Assembly: GCA_030280995.1 (NCBI GenBank)
Contig: JASXTE010000005.1
Location: 33,617,501 to 33,681,500, forward strand
Origin: Hemileia vastatrix
Taxonomy: Eukaryota; Basidiomycota; Pucciniomycetes; Pucciniales; Zaghouaniaceae
DNA: 64,000 nucleotides
Direction of reading: 5' to 3'
This document shows positions 45,708-56,666 of this stretch, piece after piece; the stretch's first letter is position 1, and each line of letters begins with the position of its first letter. The translations under genes and the position numbers were made by a program. A model generated the notes under the pieces. The model had not been told where the DNA came from. It ran no database searches and was given only the letters and a program-made list of their open reading frames with translations.

Positions 45708-46316
45708 ATGGGTCCTTGCCAATACTGCATTGACAATAATCTAATCTGCATCATCACACCTCCTGTCCATCCATACAGAATGTCCTACAATGTCTGCCAA
45801 TTCAGAAAGAAGACCTGCTACAGACCTGGTCCATTATCTTCTGCAACAGCTTCACCTCCACCTAAACCTGGTCCATCAGCCACCAGCACCAAAAGATCTG
45901 GGCCATCCATCTTGATTCCCAGATTAATCAATAAGCTACACCCTTCCCAGAAGAGTGCCAAAACCACTAAAACAACAAGTTCCACCATCCCTGGTCCATT
46001 TGATGGTAAAAACTTCTATTTCTTCTTTCAACTTTATAAAACTGACGACTTCTCAGTTCCTTCATCTTCTGACAGTGATGATAACAATGTAGGATCCATT
46101 GAACCAACAACACCAAACCAATTGCCCACAATTAAGGCCAAGTTCCTACAACACACATCTCAACAGAAACACCTTCTGCTAAACTACTTCCAATCCACTC
46201 CTGCTAGAGATCCACAAGACATTGAGAACTGAAGACACCTCATTCACCAGTTCAAGGCTAATTCTGAATGCTTCATTTCATCTCTTGATTCCCTCTGTAG
46301 TTCCACTAGTACTTGA
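45708..46316 (+). pseudogene. Antisense accessory gene A1 of P2
   Basis: 202-residue protein opposite to pol, starting MGPCQYC 82 bases from the LTR, with one TGA at 46230-46232 (P1 has AGA, Arg). Cysteine block CQYCIDNNLIC, but the fourth Cys is Tyr (SYNVCQFRKKTC against SCNVC in P1), a G-to-A change, so the zinc site would be incomplete. The upstream ATG used in P1 is lost here. The C-terminal helical part (FLQHTSQQKHLLLNYF) is conserved. A TATAAAACC lies about 40 bases upstream. Confidence 0.65.
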
Positions 46317-46933
46317 GTTTGATTCAGAAAAAAAAATTGACCACACCCTCTATAGGATGTAACCACAAACAACCCTCAGTTTTAAGTCTTGTGGGACCAT
46401 CCTCATTTTATAGTCTTGGGGGACTCAAAAAACCTCAGTTTAAAGTCTTGGGGGACTCAACAACCTAAATCATAAACCCAGAACCAGAGATCAACTACTT
46501 TAAGACACAGAGAAAAAACCAACATTCTGGGGTAATTGTGAATAGAGCTTCCAGCCCATCAATCACCCCCAAACTTGCCTTTGCTAAATTCAGAGGCTCC
46601 CCCTGTGGATACCCTCCGCCAATCTTTCAAACCCATTCCTCAGTTTATAGTCTTGGGGGACTACACCATCAAACAATTCTCAGTTTAAAGTCTTGGGGGA
46701 CTATTCTTGAAACAATAGATTTTTCAGTTTAGAGTCTTGATGGACTATTCTTGAAACCAGCCAGTTTAAAGTCTTGGAGGACTGACAGAGTTTGCATAAA
46801 ATAGATGCAGCCAATTTCATACAGAATACACCTATAGTCAAACTGCTGAACTTCCACCTTCACTTCATCATCTACCCACCACTGACAAAAATCTCCTTCT
46901 TATCTCTTTCCATCATCTTTCTCACCACAGATC
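46317..46933 (+). repeat. Motif array and hairpin between A1 and A2 of P2
   Basis: Counterpart of 34455-35015 in P1: about eight CAGTTTAAAGTCTTGGGGGACT motifs (reverse complement form) and a GGGGTAATTG-type hairpin near 46530. No coding frame is supported. Confidence 0.65.
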
Positions 46934-47386
46934 ATGGCTGGATCCCCTAATGTTGACCCCTCCAATCTTCCTTGTTTCACTGCTCCCAAGGACTATGCCT
47001 GCAAACAGTGCATCCACATGTGCAGACCTTGCACATTCACTCTTCCAACTCCTGAAGTCAAATTCTACAACAGGGCCTGTGATTCTTGCTACTCCAAAAA
47101 GAAGAAATGTGACAGAGATGCCAACTACCCTATTCCTCCTCCTTCACCTTCTCATAAATACCTCTCCAGATCCCCTACCAGATCACCAGAGCTTGGTCCA
47201 GCCTCTTCATCTTTATCTTCGGCACCATCCAGAAGATCACGGAACTCAGTTTCCAGAACCCTTCCAAAAATGCCTGCTTTAACTTCCCAAGAAACAGCTT
47301 TTATCTCTGCCAAATTAGCTCCAAAAGCTTCAAAATCAGCTCCTAGGCTTCTAGACTGCATCCAGGCGGCCCGCCCGCCTCACTAG
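46934..47386 (+). CDS. Antisense accessory gene A2 of P2
   Basis: 150 residues starting MAGSPNVDPSNLPC, opposite to pol. Cysteine block ACKQCIHMCRPC and ACDSCYSKKKKC is intact (CX2CX6C-X15-CX2CX6C), followed by the Ser/Pro-rich SPTRSPELGPASSS segment and a basic region. The N-terminal 110 residues are well kept between P1 and P2, including through the loop, while many third positions differ, which suggests past coding selection. It may continue by splicing into the frame at 47495, but I see no convincing donor near its end. Confidence 0.65.
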   Translation: MAGSPNVDPSNLPCFTAPKDYACKQCIHMCRPCTFTLPTPEVKFYNRACDSCYSKKKKCDRDANYPIPPPSPSHKYLSRSPTRSPELGPASSSLSSAPSRRSRNSVSRTLPKMPALTSQETAFISAKLAPKASKSAPRLLDCIQAARPPH

Positions 47387-47999
47387 ACAGTGAAAATCAC
47401 GCTCAAAACCTCCAAAAACAACCAGAAAACAGCCAAATTCCTCCAATAAACAAAAAAAAACTCCACGCAGCCACCTCCCACTTCTCCCAGAGCAATGCAG
47501 CCAACCTCTCCAAGGTCCAAAAACTCCAAAATTTCTCAAACTTCTAGGAGACCTGCCAGAGGACCCCAGGAAGAAACCAGAGCACCCAACACGGCAACAA
47601 AGCAAAAATGTCTCCCCCAGTTAAGGCAACAAAACTACACCTCTCCTCTGTCAGCCAACTATTCTTCTGACAGTTCCATTCCTTCAAAAGCATCATCCAG
47701 AAGAGATCAATCCGCTTCCAGATCACCTTCTCCTGCCCCATCTTATAACAACCCTGGTACTCCATCACCGGCACCTCATCCAACTGAATCAAGCAGAAAT
47801 ATTAACAACAGCAACAACAGACCTGCTACTCCAACTAGGCCCCAGGAACGTCAGCCTCCTAGTTCACCTTCTCAAAACCTTTCAGAAGAAGACCAAGAGA
47901 ATACATATCTTTCCCTGATTGATCCACCTACTATCACCATTCCAAAATCTTCAGAAGTCCAAATTTTGGCCGCTTACAAATTTGATGAGCTTCCAATCT

Positions 48000-48068
48000 G
48001 TAAGTACCACATTAACTCATCCAATTTCTTCAACAAAAATAATTACTGATCCGATTCTTCTTGTCTAG
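48000..48068 (+). other. Intron of A3
   Basis: Donor GTAAGT, branch-like TACTGATC 14-21 bases before the acceptor, acceptor TTGTCTAG. Phase 1 on both sides. Confidence 0.65.
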
Positions 48069-48076
48069 TTGGCACC

Positions 48077-49229
48077 TGTCAGTGTATCTAGTATTTAAGT
48101 ATGATATAATAGTATTTATTTATGGTCCTACTACTTATTAATAAATGATTTAGTGATTAAAACTCAGGGGAAGACTAATAAAATAGTTATACTCAAATAA
48201 AACTCACAATACTTGGATTTAAATGTGTGCTAGTGGTGGAAAATAGATGAATATAATATAGTTATAGCTTATATAAAGATAATATCCATTTGTAATGGCT
48301 TTATAATATATTTTTAAATGCAAATAGTTGTGTTGTAATGTTTATTGGAATTGTATTAAGTGAATGATGTCTAATAACCGTCAAAATCCACTGGAGTGCA
48401 CAGACCTTCAATCCAGATGATATCACTGCTATCCCCCGCAATTACAGCACTTTGAGGGCCCATCACCTCCCCATGGCGTCCACTTCAAGCAGATTCAACA
48501 CCCAGACCTCCAGTAAGGACCCTCCATCACAAATAATGATAACACAGACCCATACCATTAATAGAAAATCAAGATAAAAGCAGATACCACAAAGAAACAG
48601 GTAAAATAAGCAATCAAAAAGGGATTTAATAAAACCCAAAGCATATAAAGGAAACAAATGAAATTTCCAAGCCCCCAATTCATCCCCAAGCATTCATATT
48701 AACCCAGAAATGACCTCCTGACCCATAAATTCATGAATATCCATCCAAGGAAGCAAATTAAGTTGTCCAGACTGAGTGTATGCGCTTGAAATAGATGTTT
48801 ATGCTTCTTTAGGCGTTATGAGTGCACTGGATACGTCCATATGACCTAAAATAAGAAGAAAAATAAAGTTTATAGGCTATTAAGGGGCTAAAACCCACTT
48901 ATATACCTAAATATACATAATATACTGCATATTTCACTGAATATGAGATTAATGTATACATATAAGCTTATGTATGTCAATAATTACTTCATATCACTAA
49001 AGATAAGTATATTATGACTCCATTATCACCTCAATAAGTATTATTAGGCTATGGATAAGCTATTTAAACTACTATAATTTATATAATAGAGTAATAATTA
49101 TTTATATATGTAATAGAATCATATATATTATTATTTTAACCTTATTTTTAAGATATAAGCTTAATGTACTTAAGGTTATCTTACTTTAAGTATAAGAATA
49201 ACTCAGTCCTAGGGATATCTAGGCTGACA
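48077..49229 (-). mobile_element. Solo LTR of family N inside A3
   Basis: 1153 bp, TGTCAGTGTATC...CTAGGCTGACA, reverse complement of the N LTRs at 2987 and 7842. Flanks GCACC (48072-48076) and ACACC (49230-49234) match at four of five bases. No internal N sequence, so it arose by LTR-LTR recombination. Confidence 0.93.
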
Positions 49230-49642
49230 ACACCCCTCCTCCTGAATCTACTATTGGTGTTGGCCAACCTCTAGAAACTTCTTTGACCCTGGATTATGGA
49301 GACATGAAACAAAACCTCAGCATCATGTGTTCAAACATGCTGAAAGCCTTTGCCCTCCATGAACCATTAAATGATTTTGACAAAAACTTGAGGAAACAAC
49401 TACTGGAAAACCACTGGAAAATGTCTAGGATCATTAAGCACACCTTCCAACAATCCATTCCTGCCTCTTCTTCTTCCTCTTCTAAACTTCCATCCAAACC
49501 TATTCCTGCCCATTATAATCCATATAATCTTTCCAGCAGGATGCACTTCAAAGAACACAGTGCTTCCCACAACCCCAACAAAAAACAAAAACGACATCAT
49601 AATCTGGACCAGCCTCCAGAAACTTCATCATCCAGACAATGA

Positions 49643-50892
49643 GCTCCTGCAAATAGATTAAAAACATAATAATAAATAAATAATAAAAATTAATAACTAT
49701 AAATTCTATTTTTTTTTACAGTCTACTAATATACTAAAATTGAAAATCGATAAAGAAAATAAAAATAAATGAAATAAAATAAAAGATAAAAAAACAATAC
49801 AAATGGTATCCCCCATCCAATTGATGAGCTGATCCCCTGATACCTTTCCCACATCCAAGTGCACCTTGATGTGGATACACCTTAAATAATTTAAATGATT
49901 TGAAATAAGAAACAGAAATTAAGGGTAATAATGAGAATAAAAAATAAAAAATGACATTAATAAAAATAAAAAAAATAAAAATAAAATGATAATATAGCAT
50001 TGCCCGGCCAATTGATGAGCCTTTCCCCACCAATGCTTGCCCACATCCAGGTGACCCTGATGTGGTAATATCCTATATTTTTGATTTTATAATTTTAAAA
50101 ACTCCCATAAAAAATTAAAAGAAAAAAAAAGAGAAAAAAAGAAAATAATCTGAAACTACTATCTAGCAAAATCATAACTTAAATCAAAGAAAGTCCAGCT
50201 CCATGGATGGTCCAGATTAAGAGAAGGTCCAGTAAGGGAAAGTCCATTCCATATAAATGATCACTGGGTGGGCTCCCTCCAATAAGTAAAAATGATGGGA
50301 GACCACCAGTGATTCACCACCAACCCAAAAAAAAGCCAAAGATAAAGAAGCCAGTCCCAAACTAGTTTAAAGTCATAGTGGATTTGAAAACTGAATAAGA
50401 AACAACAGAACTAGAATTCAACTAGGAAAAAAAAAGACTTGAGACACACATTCTGGGGTAACTGTTCTACAGAGCAGCCAGCTCATCAGCTACCCCCACA
50501 CTTGCCAAAATAAAATCTGGAAGGCCCCCCTGGGTACCTTCTAACAAAAACACAACATCCAACACAATAAAACAAAACCAATAAGAGTGAAGAGTCCAGC
50601 GCATGAAAACCAAAGGAAATTCCAGTTTAAAGTCATAAAGGACTAAAACCTGTGAAAAGAAACCAATACTAGGGTTCAACCAAATTAAGATAAAGGGTTG
50701 GAAACAGACAATATGGGTAACTGTTCTAAAGAGCAGCCAGCCCATCAGTTACCCCTACACTTGCCAAGATAAAATCTAGAAGCCCCACCCATGAGTACCT
50801 TCTAACAAAAAGTTACCAACACAAAAGTTGCTCTGCAACACAAAAAATTCCAAAATTTAAAGAAGGTTCCATAGTTTATCCTCATTGCGGAG
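49643..50892 (-). other. Hairpin-rich 3' region of P2
   Basis: Counterpart of 32737-33880 in P1, no coding frame. It keeps the GGTATC/GATACC stem (49805-49844), the GCATTG/CAATGC stem (about 50000-50038), both CCACATC/GATGTGG stems, the long GATCACTGG hairpin, and the GGGGTAACTG hairpin at 50455-50496, here with one mismatch. Confidence 0.6.
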
Positions 50893-53752
50893 TCAATCTT
50901 TTTCATGTGTAGTGCCTCTAGGATAGAACCTCTTCACCTGGTCTGCAGCCACTCTCTTCTTTAAGACTGCACCATCCAACTCTTCCAAAACATAAGAACC
51001 TCCAGACGCCTGAGATCTGACTCTGTAAGGTCCATTCCATCTGTCAGCAAACATTTTTCCCCACTGACTCTCCAAACTTCTATTATAAACCAAAACAAAA
51101 AAACCAGGTTTCAAGGGATTCCTGAGTCTATGAGCCAACTTCATGTCCCAGTATCTGACTGATTGATTCATAATCTTCATCATTCTAGAGTATGTCTTCT
51201 CTTGACATTCCTCTCTACATTCCAACTGTTGCATCCTGGCACAGAGCAATTCTTCTGTTGAGTGCACCTCATCCCAATTATTTCCAAGATAAGAGACAGC
51301 TTCCAAGTCCACTTGTAGAACAGCTTTTTGACCAAACATTAACTCATAAGGAGAAAAGCCAGTTGTACTCTTCACAGTGACCCTATCAGCAAATAACACC
51401 AAGGGTAAATAATGCCTCCACTTTTCAGCACTATCCCAACACATCTTTACCAAAGCATTCTTGATAACTTGATGGCCTCTTTCAACCATGCCTTCAGCTT
51501 CAGAATAATAAGGTTTAGCCACTCTAACTTTAGAACCAACACTAGCCACAGCTTTTTTAAATTCGGCACCAAACTCTGGCCCACCATCAACAGTCACCAA
51601 CTTCATCAACCCATACCTATAAATCCACTCCTTCTTAAAAAACTCTGCCACATTCTTGGAAGTCAAATTAATTAGAGGCACTGCCCCAACCGAACCAGAC
51701 AAATCATCCCTAGCAACAATCAAGTATTTATACCTGCCCTCTTTAATATGGACAGCCTCCAGACTGACTCTTCCAAAAACAGTTGATTCACCAGTAGCAC
51801 ATCTAACCTCTTTAGGTTTCAAGTGACTTCTTCTTTGACATTCTTCACAAGATTGAACCCAACCCTGCACAGCCAACTTCATACCTGGCCACCAAAATCT
51901 GTCAGCTACTCTTCTATAAGTCTCCCCAAAGCCTCTATGACCAAGGTCTTCATGCAAAGACTTCAACACAACTTCTTGACCCTTCTTCTGAGTCACCACA
52001 AATTGAGGATTAGGATGTCTCCTCCTCATCAAAGTTCTTCCTGACACATAAGATACAGGACTCTTATTCTTAATTTCTAACCAAGTATCATCATCAAAAC
52101 TATCTGGCCTCTCCAAGGTCAACAGATATTCCACCAAAATAAAATAAAACCCAGACTGACCCCAGGTCTCATCTTCAAAATACAACAAAACAACATTCAA
52201 GGGTACAATTCTGTAATCAAATTCACCAGTGTGAACATTAGCCAATTGAGAAGCCCAACCACGACACCAATCCTTAAATTTTGGCACGTCCTTCTCTTTC
52301 CACTGAACCTTGTGAGAATCCAGTTCACTAACAAAAACACCCTTTTCCAAATTTGAGCTGTCCCAAACAACAACTCCATCTTCATCAACAAAAACATCCT
52401 GATCACCAGAATCATGATCAGATCCAGCCAGTTTAGCCTCTTGGGGGAGGTCAAAAACATAATAAGCACCATTTGAGCTGGCCCTAACCACTGGAACATC
52501 TTCATCAAACTCTTCAGCCTCAGAATCTTCATCTGTAGGTGGCCTCCTTTTAATCCATCAGGCATTGTAAAAGTTTTGCCTGTTTTGTGTACCAGGTCAA
52601 AAGAAAAATGTTGAATAAATGACACCCACCTAGCCATTGGAGCATTTGAAAGACTATGTGTATTGATGATCTGAACCCAAGATTTTGCATCCACCTGCAG
52701 CTCAAAATGCTGCCCCCACATAACCGTCTGTAGCTTCTTTAAAATTTTTGCTACAACACACAATTCCAACTTAGGTTGAGAATAACTAGATTTCACCTCA
52801 TTAAACACCACAGACTCATAACTTACTGGCCTGACCCTCCCAGTTTTATCTTCCTGAGACAAAATAGCACCAGCAGCAATATAGCTTGAGTCCACTTCCA
52901 GATAAATTTTTCCAGCACCAACACCATAATCCAACTTGTGAAGAACCATATCCTCCCCAACAACCTTTTTTAACTTCTGAAAAGCCTCTTCACACTCTTC
53001 AGTCCATTCCAAATCTGCATCTTTCCTGGTCAACCTCCTTAAAGGTGAAGCCAACAAAGAAAAATCCTTAATAAAAATCCTGACATATACACACACCCAA
53101 AAATCCCCTGACTTCAGTAGTATTTTTAGGCCTTGTCCATGACTGATTTTATTAATCTTTTTCTTTGCCATAATCCTTCCCTCTTTACATACCACATGAC
53201 CCAGAATTTCCAAAGCAGGAACAAAACAACAGAACTTTGACCCTGAAATGGTCAAACCAGCCTCTTCAATCCTAACCAATACTCTCTCTAGAGTTATTGC
53301 ATATTCCCAAACAAACCTCCTTATTCCAGGGTTCTCGGCTAACACCTCATTACCATAATCAGTGGATGGTCCTTTAATTCCACCATCATCAATAAAAATA
53401 CCAGCATGAGTAGGAACCTCATCCTGCAAAATCCAAGCCATCTGTGCTTGATATACTGCCACTGAATTATTTGCTCCTTGAGGCAACCTAGTGAGCTTAA
53501 ATCTTCCCAAAGGAGTCTCAAAAGTTTTGAGAGCCCATGAATCCATATGAAGTTCCCTCTCATCATAACCACCCATAATATCACCCAAACCATAACACAC
53601 CCTTCCAGCAAAAGCTTCAACAAAATCCTCTGCACTTGGTGGCATAACAGCATCCTTGATAGTGACTCTATTCAAGGCTCTAAGATCATGAACCACCCTC
53701 AACTTTCCATTCAGCTTCTTTACACAGAAAACTGGTGTAGACTGTTCTAAAG
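50893..53752 (-). pseudogene. pol: P2 pol, main part: RT, RNase H, integrase
   Basis: Two overlapping frames (53752 to about 52490, then to 50893) joined by a small shift around 52490-52550. RT resumes at PVFCVKKLNG beside the R solo LTR and includes GYDERELHMDS and FIDDGG. RNase H: YLEVDSSYIAAGAILSQ. Integrase: LHEDLGHRGF, CEECQRR, VSLEAVH (Asp of P1 is Glu), VTVDGGPEFG, YYSEAEGMVERG, then WNGPYRVRS. It is more complete than P1 in RNase H. The acidic linker between RNase H and integrase is shorter than in P1 by one repeat unit. Confidence 0.88.
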
Positions 53753-54950
53753 TACTAAGCAGTAGACACAATGCGAGATGGTTTGGTTCTCCTCTTCAAT
53801 TTCTAAAAAGAAGCGCCTGCCACTCTTATTTTTAAAGACAGCGCAATAATGTGTAACACTAATATTTGATTAGAAAGTTTATAAGATGAGAGATGAGTTT
53901 TAGAGATCAGGAAAAACAAGTATTATTATCTGGATATTTCTATTCTTAATAAGCGCTAATATCCACAGCTACTCCCTCTTGAAGCGCTCTCTTTGAATAT
54001 GCCTTATTATAGCAATAAAATAACTCTAATTATAGTCAATCCTACTAAATCTATATATTCCCTCTATGTTGCGCTCTTTCACTTATGCTATATGAAATAC
54101 ACACACAGACGCACAAATGATAAAAGACTCAGAAATATCTCTAATTTACTATTCTATATCTCTCTATATATTCTACTTTCTACAAGACTACCTATCTTTA
54201 TCAAATAGTCCTCCTTTTTATATTTTTCCAGTACTCAAGACACAGTTCCCTAGTGGATCTCCAGCGCTGGCTCTAGCACCACATTAGTAAAACAATAGCT
54301 AATCTATTAGTAAACTACATACACTGCTTGTAACAACTATGGCGCCTAAAACATACCCTATGATTACTAACGCTAGTATTAACTTGTTTCACTCATACTC
54401 CACATATGCACCTTTGACTATACCTTTGTTTTTGTTTCAGCGCTATTTTCAGGTTTGACCCATTCTAACGCTGATCCTAGTCCCCTTGACTCTTGGGTAG
54501 TTTTGTGCTTGAGTCCCCACTCTCCTTTCTTTAATACAAAGTTCATAGTCCTAACAATTCACTTAACTAGTTAGCCTCCCTTATTACCTGTTTCAGTAAG
54601 TTACCCAACTAGCCGCGGTACAGTATACTATGCACTTGAGTCGTCCTTAAGCCATAAATCTTTCCTTAATGCGTAACACATATTTATTCAAAAGTCCAAA
54701 TCCATATTGTTTAGCGCTTTACTGTCCTAAATCAATAACACACAATTTCCCATTGTGCGGCACATCTTGCTACAAAATACAAGCGCATAGACCCTCAATC
54801 CTTTTCAGCGCTTCCATTTCCTTTGTTCTTTGAAACACACAAATACATATTATATTTTAGCACTACCTAATGTGCTAACTTCCTTTGTTCCTCCTGGACT
54901 ACACGTGCTGATTGGTCTAAAATTATGCTACCTGCGAGGTGCGTACCACA
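53753..54950. mobile_element. Solo LTR of family R inside P2 RT
   Basis: 1198 bp with TG...CA ends (TGTTCTAAAGTAC...GCGTACCACA), interrupting RT between YSS and PVFCVK. Homologous to 1-495. It carries about a dozen AGCGC or AGCGCT sites in an otherwise AT-rich sequence. No clear target duplication: flanks TAGAC and CCCGA do not match. Confidence 0.8.
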
Positions 54951-55638
54951 CCCGACTTGAGTAACTAGATGTTGATTGTTTGTATAACCCAGTCCTGACT
55001 CTTTCCTTAACAATATCCACAAAATCCTCTCTGATAGCAGCTGGAATTGGAATAGGTTTGATTTGCCAAGGTTCATGACAAACCACAGGAATCAAGTAAG
55101 GTTCCCCATAAGTGTGCTTCAACACACCCCTTTCCTCCTCAACAAAAGCCACAGCTTTTTCCCTTAGCACAATAACGTGCAACAACAACTTCTTTTCTTC
55201 TTCCAAAAACCACCCATCAGGACCAAAATTAACAACTTTCAACCTTTCCACAGTCACCCTAGCCGTCTCTACAAATTCTGGATGATTCTTCACCAAAGGA
55301 GTACAGTACAGATCTCTTGACAAAGGAGGTCTCTTCAAGGGCAGATTCAATCCCACAGGCATAGGCTCATTGACAGGCCTAATCTTCTGTGCTACCTTCT
55401 TATACTTTTCCACTCCACCTTCAACTTGAGGGATCTTCAGCAAATCTTTACCACCAGACCTGGAACAAAAACCAAGGGTTTCCCCATTGCTCACATGTGT
55501 GGCCAAGGTAATGTTTTTGAAAGGTGTAGAAGAAACCCTAGTGGTGCACAATTGGGAGGACTTACTTTTAGACCCCAATCTCACCACTCCAAAACTTTTC
55601 TGCAATTCCAAATCTTCATCTTCACTTCCGTCTTCCAA
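54951..55638 (-). pseudogene. P2 pol, N-terminal part
   Basis: Frame from MEDGSEDEDLELQ at 55638 through RLGSKSKSSQLCT, a basic/Pro-rich region (RPPLSRDLYCTPLVK) and the start of RT (IPAAIREDFVDIVKERVRTG), ending at the R LTR. Equivalent to 21698-22350 of P1. Its first 45 residues are the second copy of the duplicated block. Confidence 0.85.
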
Positions 55639-55679
55639 ACTTCAAATCTTTATTCATCTTCAGAATCAACTCTTTTAAA

Positions 55680-56400
55680 ATTGTGCAGTTTATCCTCATG
55701 CTGGAGGCCCAAAAATTGATCTTGATGATCTTCTTTCTTCATAATTTCTGCAGTTTAACCTCATGCTGGAGGCCCAAAATTTAATCTTGATGATCTTATT
55801 TCTTCATAATTTTCTGCAGTTTAACCTCATGCTGGAGGCCCAAAATTTGATCTTGATGATCTTCTTTCTTCATAATTTTCTGCAGTTTAACCTCATGCTG
55901 GAGGCTTAAAATTTGATCTTGATGATCTTCTTTCTTCATAATTTTCTGCAGTTTAACCTCATGCTGGACGCCCAAAATTTGATCTTGATGATCTTCTTTC
56001 TTCATAATTTTCTGCAGTTTAACCTCATGCTGGACGCCCAAAATTTGATCTTGATGATCTTCTTTCTTCATAATTTTCTGCAGTTTAACCTCATGCTGGA
56101 CGCCCAAAATTTGATCTTGATGATCTTCTTTCTTCATAATTTTCTGCAGTTTAACCTCATGCTGGAGGCCCAAAATTTGATCTTGATGATCTTCTTTCTT
56201 CATAATTTTCTGATTTTTTACTTCATATTCTTGAATTATCTTAAAATTTTCATCTTCTTTTCTTGAGTTTTCTTCTGACCTACAAAAATAACCAGGGGCT
56301 TCCCCAATGCTCACAGGTGTGGCCCAGGTAATGTTTTTGAAAGGTGTAGAAGTAACCCTAGCGGTGCACAATTGGCAGGACTTACTTTTGGACCCCAATC
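55680..56400 (-). repeat. 66-bp minisatellite, eight copies, between gag and pol of P2
   Basis: CATGCTGGA recurs at 55697, 55762, 55828, 55894, 55960, 56026, 56092 and 56158: period 66 with one 65. On minus it codes 22 residues per unit (KLQKIMKKEDHQDQILGLQHEV-like) in an open frame of about 200 residues (55796-56404). The first copy of the duplicated RLGSKSKS block flanks it at about 56290-56404. P1 has two units only. Confidence 0.9.
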
Positions 56401-56666
56401 TCACCCCCCAAAACTTTTCCGCATATCTTTCAATAAAGATATATAACCAATCTTCTTCCTTGAGCTTGAATTAAAAATAATTGAGAATCTTGAGAGAGAA
56501 CAGAGACTTGATAAAAAACTTGATGAATACTTTCAGAGAAGAGAAACATAAAAAAGAGAAAGTTGAAAATCCACTTGTTATATCTCCAAGGGAGCTGACC
56601 TACTACAACCTGGGATTTCCTCATCTTAGGGAGAGGTTGTAGCACCAGGGTGATCAGCCCTCATTA

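Larger units (their letters stand above)
47495..49642 (+). pseudogene. Antisense accessory gene A3 of P2, spliced, split by a solo LTR
   Basis: Exon 1 47495-47999, intron 48000-48068 (GTAAGT...TTGTCTAG, 69 nt, branch-like TACTGATC), exon 2 48069-48076 plus 49235-49642. With the N solo LTR and one target duplication removed, the coding length is 921 nt, exactly 307 codons. N-terminus: basic, Ser/Pro-rich (RSPSPAPSYNNPG). Middle: IDPPTITIPKSSEV. C-terminus: helical (MKQNLSIMCSNMLKAFALHE, KQLLENHWKMSRIIKHTF), then a Ser run and a basic KKQKRHH. No known domain recognised. It could be a late exon of A2. Absent from P1 by deletion. Its integrity across a splice supports a real protein. Confidence 0.65.

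Noticed and set aside
47345..47400. GGCGGCCCGCCCGCC in A2 resembling the GC-rich patch of the P LTR
   Set aside because: A short GC-rich match of under 20 bases with no flanking similarity; not evidence of an LTR fragment.
53748..54955. Target site duplication of the R solo LTR
   Set aside because: TAGAC and CCCGA do not match; comparison with the P1 sequence shows changed bases at both borders, so none can be claimed.
55680..56215. Regular 66-bp repeats considered as a CRISPR array
   Set aside because: Contiguous tandem units with no unique spacers, coding in frame, eukaryotic context.
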